This document shows, piece by piece, positions 57,045-64,000 of a DNA stretch of 64,000 nucleotides. Each line of letters starts with the position of its first letter. The stretch's first letter is position 1. Origin of the DNA: Boesenbergia rotunda (Eukaryota; Streptophyta; Magnoliopsida; Zingiberales; Zingiberaceae); contig JAGFNQ010009434.1 of the NCBI GenBank assembly GCA_024364735.1, positions 1 to 64,000 on the forward strand, given 5' to 3'. Under the pieces are notes generated by a model. It saw only the letters and a list, made by a program, of their open reading frames with translations. It was not told where the DNA came from and made no database searches. The position numbers and the translations under genes are program-made.

Positions 57045-57182
57045 GTTGTAAAAGTCGACGGGCTTAGACGCTAGGCGGCATCCCACCGTGGTGTCGTCTA
57101 ATGCCGTCTAGCGCCGTCTAGGCGCCGACTAAGCGCTAGACGGTAGTCCTCCGCCCGACTACCGCTTAGCGATTTTTACAAC
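57045..57182. mobile_element. Small GC-rich MITE-like inverted repeat (138 bp)
   Basis: Ends GTTGTAAAAGTCG and GATTTTTACAAC are inverted copies. The interior is built of GTCTAGCGCCGTCTAGGCGCC-like words, again palindromic. No clear target duplication (CATT and TTTG flanks), so the superfamily is undecided. Confidence 0.55.
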
Positions 57183-58300
57183 TTTGCTATTCATGAGCAA
57201 ACAGTCCTGATACCTTCATCTCCGCGTGTTCCGAGTGATTCAGCAAGTGAATAATTATGACATATCCTTCTTTTCTGCCTACGTTTCTCAGATCGTTTAG
57301 AACGTATTAACACTAATTTCAAGGATAATCAATTCATCCATGATAAAATTGACATTTTAAGATATTTTTAAAGTATTGTGATATTTTTAAAATTGAAGAG
57401 TTGAATATTTACTATTTACTTAGAGTAAAATTATGTCAAATTATTTTTTTTTAATTTAAACTTGATCAAATTGGTAGAATAGAAAATGTTAAATTAAGAT
57501 TTTGATATTTTTTAAAGAGACGAGGATAAATTAAGATTACCATTAGCTTAGCATTTAATTAGTGATATTATAATACTATTATATTATTATTATATATTTT
57601 TAGTGCAAGGTAGGAATTAAATGACTTAAAATAATGTTTTTATATGTTAATTATTATATTAAAAAAAACAAATTACAGTGTTAATAATTAGGGCTGAGAT
57701 TATTTCACAACTTTAGTAGGGGTTTTGGTTCGGGGCTGTCATCGATCCAAGTTGCGACGCAGGTGGAGGAGCAGATCGTCTTCGCCCCCAACGACGCCCG
57801 CCGCCACGCACATCGTCTTCGCCCCCACGCGACGCGACGCGACGCGTGGAGGAGCGGATTGTTCCCAGGTTTGCCCGAGCGTTTCGTTAATGGCGTCGCT
57901 GGTTTTCAATAGTTTCTTCCTTCTTCACACCCCCTTTCTTTAAGCCAGGTTACAAAAAGTCTCAATTTGCTTCTTTCAGCAAATAATTGAGCTGTGCTAT
58001 TTATGTTTCTCCTGGTCCCTTGTGTTTTTCAAAATTCTGTTGTGTGTGTTATTTCAAGGAGAGGCCCGCTGAGATATTAGCTGCTAATATCTCTTTTCAT
58101 ACATTTTTTTTTATTACTCGACTTCATCCAAGTTCACTTGAACTAAACGCTCGACTTCCCTGGTGAATGGTTAAATCAATAAAATATTAAACTAGGATGT
58201 TGCGTTGAATCAAACAACCAAGGGTATTTATGATAACTTGAATTTAACGCACCATCAAATAAAAGATTTTGGTGCGGGTAATTAAACCCTAATTCGAGTC
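57183..58300. other. Intergenic region upstream of the Notchless gene
   Basis: AT-rich to 57700, then a GC-rich block (57720-57860) with repeated CATCGTCTTCGCCCCCA and GCGACGCGACGC words that could be a leader or a captured fragment, then ordinary sequence. No TATA box or coding exon could be fixed. Confidence 0.4.
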
Positions 58301-58448
58301 CCATCGACGTCCTTCGTTGCTTGTGCGATAATTCCATACTCCGCGAGCGCTCGATTCCCTTTCCCCCATACGGCTGTGTCTTTTCCTCGTCTTCTCAAAA
58401 CCCTAATTTGATTCGCCTTTCTGTTCCCTGTGCTATCCCGGCGGCCTG
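58300..58448 (+). other. Probable 5' untranslated exon of the Notchless gene
   Basis: A pyrimidine-rich, higher-GC segment containing CTCAAAACCCTAATTTG, common in plant leaders of ribosome-biogenesis genes. It ends at a consensus donor (CCTG|GTAAGAG) at 58448/58449; the acceptor TTTTGCCAG lies at 58824. The transcription start is not determined, so the left limit is approximate. Confidence 0.55.
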
Positions 58449-58856
58449 GTAAGAGTCTTCAATTTTGAATCATTGGTTTCTTTTGTCTTCCTTGGTAGTC
58501 AAAGGCATGATTTTTAACTTGACATGTGTTATAATAAAAGTAATAAATACACAAGAGTATCAAAACATTTGACATTGGCACTTGACCATTTATGAACTGG
58601 GACGGTTCTTTGTCGTCCTTTGGCTTAATTGTTATTCAAATCTCTAGAAACACTCGTGGAACATTTAACTGTTGCATGCCAAATATGTTCGAGTTTTAAT
58701 GGTTCAATCTGGTTTTGTGTCATCCAAAATAAAGCATAATCTTATCTTTACTTGGAAAAAAACTTATTAGGTTTCCTTCATTGTAATTGAATTTTAAGAG
58801 ATAATGATTTCTTTCTTTTGCCAGGTTACAATCTTTTGATACTGATTTATTAAGAG

Positions 58857-61800
58857 ATGGAGGTGATGGATGTCGAGAGAGATGTAAGCAACAATAATAG
58901 TGTAATGTGCCTTCTGACTGACCCTGAAGGAGACCCTCTTGGTGCTCCACTTTATCTTCCTCAGAATGTTGGTCCACCACAACTCCAGGAAATAGTCAAC
59001 AAACTTCTAAATAATGTATGTTGAAAATGCAGCAACCTTTGTTATTTTCATTGTGAATTTGTTGGTTGATTTTCTCCATTGGTCACATAATCGTGTTTTG
59101 AAAACCTATTCAACTATTCTCTGACATGGAAACTCACTCTTTTTTATTCATTAGGTGGAAAAGATGCCTTATGCATTTTACATATCAGACCAAGAGCTTG
59201 TTGTTCAACTTAGTTCTTACCTGCAGAAGAACAAAGGTATCCAAACTTCTTTGTAAATATGTTCACCATTCTCTTTTGAACAATTTGCAGTCAATAGTTT
59301 TCCGTTTAAAATTTACTTTCTTGCTAAAATTTATTATGGAATCACTAATCACTATGCAGTTTCTGTGGAGAAGGTATTACGTATAGTTTACCAACCTCAA
59401 GCTTTATTTAGAATCCGACCAGTCAATCGGTGCTCTGCAACTATCGCTGGTTTGTTACCAATCTTTTACAAATTTCTGAAAGCTGTGGTACAAATGTGAT
59501 TAGTGTTCAAATAATACTAAAAATCATGCTGGTTCTCTTGATCAAATTTCTAACTGATTGCTTGCTGATTATGTATAGTTTTCTGGAATCGATATGATCT
59601 TTTTGATGAATATGGTCCATATAACCAATCCCAAAATTTTGTGACTGACTTGTCATTTTATGGCTAAAAATTAAACAACAATTGTCTTTGAATACATTGA
59701 TGTCCTCATTAGAAACACTTGTTTAAGGAAATTCTCATTGGGAACATGGAGGAGTGTTCACTCGGGACTAGTGAAAGCTTATTGGCGTCCTGATCTATTG
59801 GTTTAACAACTAAGCGAAGTTATTCTCCTTTTTTGAAGTATCTGAAGGTTGCTCCAGGTAAGACTCTGATTGTTGTTTGACCAATCCTGAAAAATGAACA
59901 GTGTTCAATGAAGACCTCCATAAAAAAGGATGATCATATCTCATTTACTACTGTGCAATTATGCTATATAGGCAGGAATTAATTGATTGTTTACCATCTG
60001 AATTTCCATCCTCATGTTCATTCTACCTGATTCATTGATTTTTCATAGTATGCGGAATATTTAGATACAGTTGATTAATATTTATACTGAAATTTCTCTT
60101 GGTTAAGTCTATCATGCTCATATTTTGAATGCTTTCATTAACAAAGGTCAACCATCATGCCTATAACATGCCAAAATGCTGTTATTTGACATAATTATTT
60201 GTTACAAGAAATTGCTTAAGAACTTACCTTATTTTAATCTTATCTTGCATACACCTTGAACTCTATTCGTGCTATTTTATTCAGGTCATACGGAAGCTGT
60301 GCTATCTGTTTCGTTCAGCCCTGATGGACAACACTTGGCGAGTGGTTCGGGTGATACAACTGTAAGATTGTGGGATCTTAGTACTCAGACCCCTATGTTC
60401 ACCTGCTCAGGTTAATATTTGATGCGAGACATCTTAGTTTATGTTTGTCCTCATCTGATGTACATAATGCAACTATGAAAATTGTATACCAAAAGTAGTT
60501 AATATAGCTATGCTGCTTGCATCTTTCTATTTGTGTCTGAAACCAGGAAGTCCTTAACCATGGACAGAACCTAGAACATTTTGTGACATTGGTTGTATCT
60601 TGGTTTAATTTTTGTACAATGTCCTTTTAGATTTCAAGCCACAAACATTTGTTATGAAAGAATATATTCAAAACAGGGAATAGTGTCCAATTATCTTAGG
60701 TGCTCTTCTGCATAAATGAAGATGGCAATTGTGGTTGTCTATCTTTATTTTGTTTGACTATTATCTTCTTTTAAATCTTGATTTGTAAGTTGGTTGCATA
60801 AATAATTGAATGGAGGTGTTCATTTACATTTATTTGAAACTTGAGAACCTTTAATTTTTATTTGAAAATTAGTAACACAATCTTGTTACACTATTTTAGG
60901 TCATAAGAATTGGGTCCTTTGCATTTCATGGTCACCAGATGGTCAACATCTTGTGAGTGGTAGCAAGGCTGGTGAAATTCTTAGCTGGGACCCGCAAACT
61001 GGGAAGCAATCGGGCAGCCCATTTCTCGTAAGTTCGTATGATCCTTCCCCCCATATTTTTGCTAAGTTCAGAAATTCCTTTTTTTTCTGTTCTACATTAA
61101 CCGGAAGGTATGCATTCTGGATTCTATCTTCATGCATAGAGATACAAACATTGAAAAGATGTTGGACTATTCTCCATTCCTGTGCTCTTACCCATCCTTT
61201 CTTTAGCATTTCCAAATACATAAATTTAAGGTTATATACATATGCATGATATTATCTACATACTGAAAGGTTAATCTGTTGACTGAAGTTTTATATCATT
61301 AAAGAATCCATCTTGGTAAAATATTGCCAATTATATTGGCTATAAAATGGACTATGTTATGTACTTTGTATGCTGGATTAAAGGTTCTGGTGGTTATTTT
61401 ACCCGATGTAAGTATTTTGTCAGAAGTTCATGCAATTAATTTATGGAAAATAACAGAAAAAACAGGTTATGCAATTTACGAAGCAATGAATTGATTTTGT
61501 ATAGTACATAGATAAATGGGTAGTACCTATTTAAATTTATAAGATTAATCTGACCAAATAAATTAATATATTTGGATAAAAATAGCCATTAAATGAAAAA
61601 TGATATTCATGTTACAACTATTTTTTACTAGGATTATCAATTTCACACTGATTGATTAGAAGTCTCTTCTTTCTCAACCAGTGACTTCTTTTCTTGGTCA
61701 ATTTATATCTATTCTTACATCAGTACCTTTTTGCTGCATGTGGGTGTAGCTCCACTGGGTTTAAAGTTTTCCATTTTTGCATAAATATTTGGTGAATCTT

Positions 61801-62954
61801 ATGTCTTGATAATTGAAGGATTGTTGGTTATGAGTGCTTAAATAAGAAAAGCTTTTTGGCATGATACTGCTTAAATAAGATGAACATTATGGCATGATAG
61901 CGTGCTAATTAATGCAAGTGGTCTTGTGATATATTGTTGGATAACTTTGAGATTGCCAATTACTCACCAACTGATATAGCGTTTTAATTTTCTTGGGTTT
62001 ATTCTTGTTTTGGCATTGCTTTATTATGCATGTTTATCTATTCTTGCCAAGTACTGATATGCACCAAGGCCAATTGGTTCATGTTCATCTTGGCCCATAC
62101 AACATGATCATAAAGTTGATTAGGTCATCCTTTTCTCCACAAGTTTTCATTTTCTTCATTTTTTCACATTGTATCATTCTGGGAAAATGTTTCTTTTCTT
62201 TTATCATCAATCATCTCATGAAGCAAATACAGGCTGGTGTAAGTTTATTTAAGAAGATATCATTAATTAATCAACCCTGGTTGATTCAAGATTGTCTTGA
62301 CAAAGGCTTTGGTTAACCTTTTATAGTTTTATCTATCTTGGTTGAACTGGAAGAGATTATTGATTAAGCTGGCAAATTTCATCCTACTGCAATTTTTGAT
62401 GTTTAAGCTTTATTCCATTAATAGTTTATTTTTTTTCCTACAAAATTTCACTTGTTTATTGCATTAATAGTTTTTTTTCCTACAAAATTTCACTTGCAAG
62501 ACTTGTTTGATTTGCTCCTAGCACAGTGTTGTACTCGTCTTAAACTATACCAGAATCTCTATCATCTCACCCATTTTCCAATTGTGACATTGCTTTTTCT
62601 TAGTGCAATTCTTTCACACTGGGACTATAAGTCTGTTCTATGTTTCTTTGTCTATATGAATTTAGTACTATTAATCATATTTTGGATATATGTAGGTTGA
62701 TATGCCATCATGTATTGAGTATTATAGCATTGTATATTTGGTTTCTTATGGCAGGGTCATAAGAAATGGATTACTGGAATTTCTTGGGAACCTGTGCACT
62801 TGCAAGCTCCTTGTCGCAGATTTGTTAGTTCTAGCAAGGATGGTGATGCACGCATTTGGGATATCTCTTTAAGAAAATGTGTGATTTGTCTTTCCGGTCA
62901 CACTTTGGCGGTTACATGTGTAAAGTGGGGCGGCGATGGGATGATATATACTGG
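58857..62954 (+). CDS. NLE: Notchless/NLE1 (Rsa4) WD40 ribosome-assembly factor, 5' six coding exons
   Basis: Coding exons: 58857-59015, 59155-59236, 59360-59449, 60285-60410, 60900-61027, 62755-62954, all with GT-AG introns and a consistent phase, giving 261 codons plus two bases before the right edge. The start MEVMDVERDV is the first ATG in the exon beginning at 58825. Residues about 17-85 form the NLE domain (MCLLTDPEGDPLGAPLYLPQ, QLQEIVNKLL, YAFYISDQEL), a ubiquitin-like fold that in yeast Rsa4 and animal NLE binds the MIDAS domain of the AAA ATPase Midasin/Rea1 during pre-60S maturation. RIRPVNRCSATIAGH leads into WD40 repeats with GHTEAVLSVSFSPDG, SGDTTVRLWDL, GHKNWVLCISWSPDG and GHKKWITGISWEP, then SKDGDARIWDI and SGHTLAVTCVKWGGDG. 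About half the expected propeller lies beyond the window. Nucleolar/nuclear; expected to be essential. Confidence 0.93.
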
Positions 62955-64000
62955 GTATGTTATTTTTGCATTTTTATTTTGTAATTTAATATTTATTGTT
63001 TTTCTTATAAATTTTAGAAACTAGATCTATTAAGTCTGCTGCATGGTTGGTTTGCATTGCATTGGACTTTGTCTAAGCTAGTCTTTATACTCCTTTATTT
63101 TCTTATTACTAATTTTTATTTTTCACCTACTTTTCAAACAAATGTTCAAAGTGTCGATACATGGTATCAATGATGAATTGGAGATGGAGGTAAGTAGAAA
63201 ATAGAAGAAAAAAATTATATACCTCAGGGCAAGGTTATGGTATCATTTTATGAATGTCATGCTAAATTTTGTCGCTGGCTGAAGTAGATTGGCACTATGT
63301 CGTGCTGATACAAACTTAAACATAGCAAAGATGATTTTTTTTTTATATATGTCTTATCATAACAAGGCGTCTAGACTATCAACACGATACAATTCTCTTT
63401 GACAATTGCCAAAGGTTGCATAGGAGAAATCATCTATGCAATCAATACAAAGTTTTGAAATTTACTAGAATGATACATTTCTAGTGTCTCGCTCATCATG
63501 TTATAAGATTTATTATCTACGTTTCATAATATCCATGGCATAATGCAACTAACTGTTTTTTTTTTTTTCTGTTTTCTTAGAGGAACGATACGATTTTATG
63601 TATCATGGTCGTTTTTTTTTTTTTTTTTATTTTTTTTTTTTTTTTTTTTTTTTGTTTTGATTTTATATAAGTTCTCATTATTGAACAACTTATATTGTTA
63701 AAAGATAATTAAATATAATTTTTTAAAAAATTATTAATAATCGAATTAAAATTGTTAATATAATATTATCTACTAATACGGATATATTAGAATGCACAAG
63801 AATATAAGTATTTATTAGGAATCATGAACTGATAGTATATTTATCAAATTTAAATAAGAACATAATTACAGATAATATTTCTTAGACATATCAATTTTGA
63901 TTCTAAAATCAATTTTGATTCTAAAATAAAAGAAAATATTATCTACAATAATTATATAAATCAATCCGAATTTATATATAATAATTATATTAATTAATAA
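62955..64000 (+). other. Intron of the Notchless gene (or downstream sequence), no further exon seen
   Basis: It starts with a GTATGTT donor at 62955. No WD40 coding matching the next part of the family (beginning with an S-x-D motif) was found to 64000. Long T-runs occur at about 63550-63655. Either the intron exceeds 1 kb or the gene is interrupted here. Confidence 0.55.

Noticed and set aside
63020..64000. A further Notchless exon near the right edge
   Set aside because: No frame continues the WD40 repeats; the sequence is AT-rich with poly-T runs.

Overview
The window comes from a large, repeat-rich flowering-plant nuclear genome. The evidence is chromovirus-type Ty3/gypsy and Ty1/copia elements with 1 to 2.3 kb LTRs, primer-binding sites matching plant initiator tRNA-Met, hAT, PIF/Harbinger and Mutator-like elements, a Pol III tRNA gene, and one intron-containing host gene. 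The wording of the host protein suggests a monocot, but the species cannot be fixed from the sequence.

Layout. 1-5298: 3' half of a Ty3/gypsy chromovirus (broken RT and RNase H, open integrase plus chromodomain) and its 2.3 kb 3' LTR. 5299-5603: fragment of a copia LTR family called A here. 5604-16062: a complete Maximus/SIRE-like copia element on the minus strand (family C) with both LTRs, PBS and PPT, decayed genes, and about 0.7 kb of foreign, host-gene-like sequence inside gag. 16063-20335: an array of about 1.0 kb tandem units, one of them split by a solo LTR (family D) with target-site duplication. 20336-21980: short palindromic repeats, a long AT microsatellite and a stray exon resembling a Nop15/NIFK ribosome-biogenesis factor. 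22002-26984: a minus-strand gag-only copia element (family E) ending at a single N at 26985. 26986-31297: 5'-truncated copia element F with an open RT/RNase H frame and 3' LTR D, inserted into the gag-protease of a minus-strand copia element G (31298-32782). 32783-39665: LTR A, PBS, broken gag, 2.1 kb of non-coding sequence, LTR B and a second partial LTR A. 39666-41140: decayed gypsy gag on the minus strand. 41144-41215: initiator tRNA-Met gene. 41265-42080: 408 bp tandem duplication. 42175-51052: two inverted LTR-like arms (family H) carrying a solo LTR A and an hAT MITE. 51441-51945: PIF/Harbinger MITE. 52384-55380: a 3.0 kb almost wholly palindromic element with a 10 bp target duplication. 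From about 58.3 kb to the right edge: the 5' part of a Notchless (NLE1/Rsa4) ribosome-assembly WD40 gene, of which six coding exons (261 codons) are visible.

The only confidently functional host genes are the tRNA-iMet gene and the Notchless homologue; nearly everything else is mobile DNA in nested layers. The observations most worth following are: paired short palindromes, usually two self-complementary words with a 3 to 7 nt spacer, which recur in unrelated repeat families and in families A, B and E lie just upstream of the LTR TATA box; the 3 kb hairpin element; two gag-only copia elements; and host-exon fragments carried in repeat sequence. All calls come from reading the sequence; no database search was possible.
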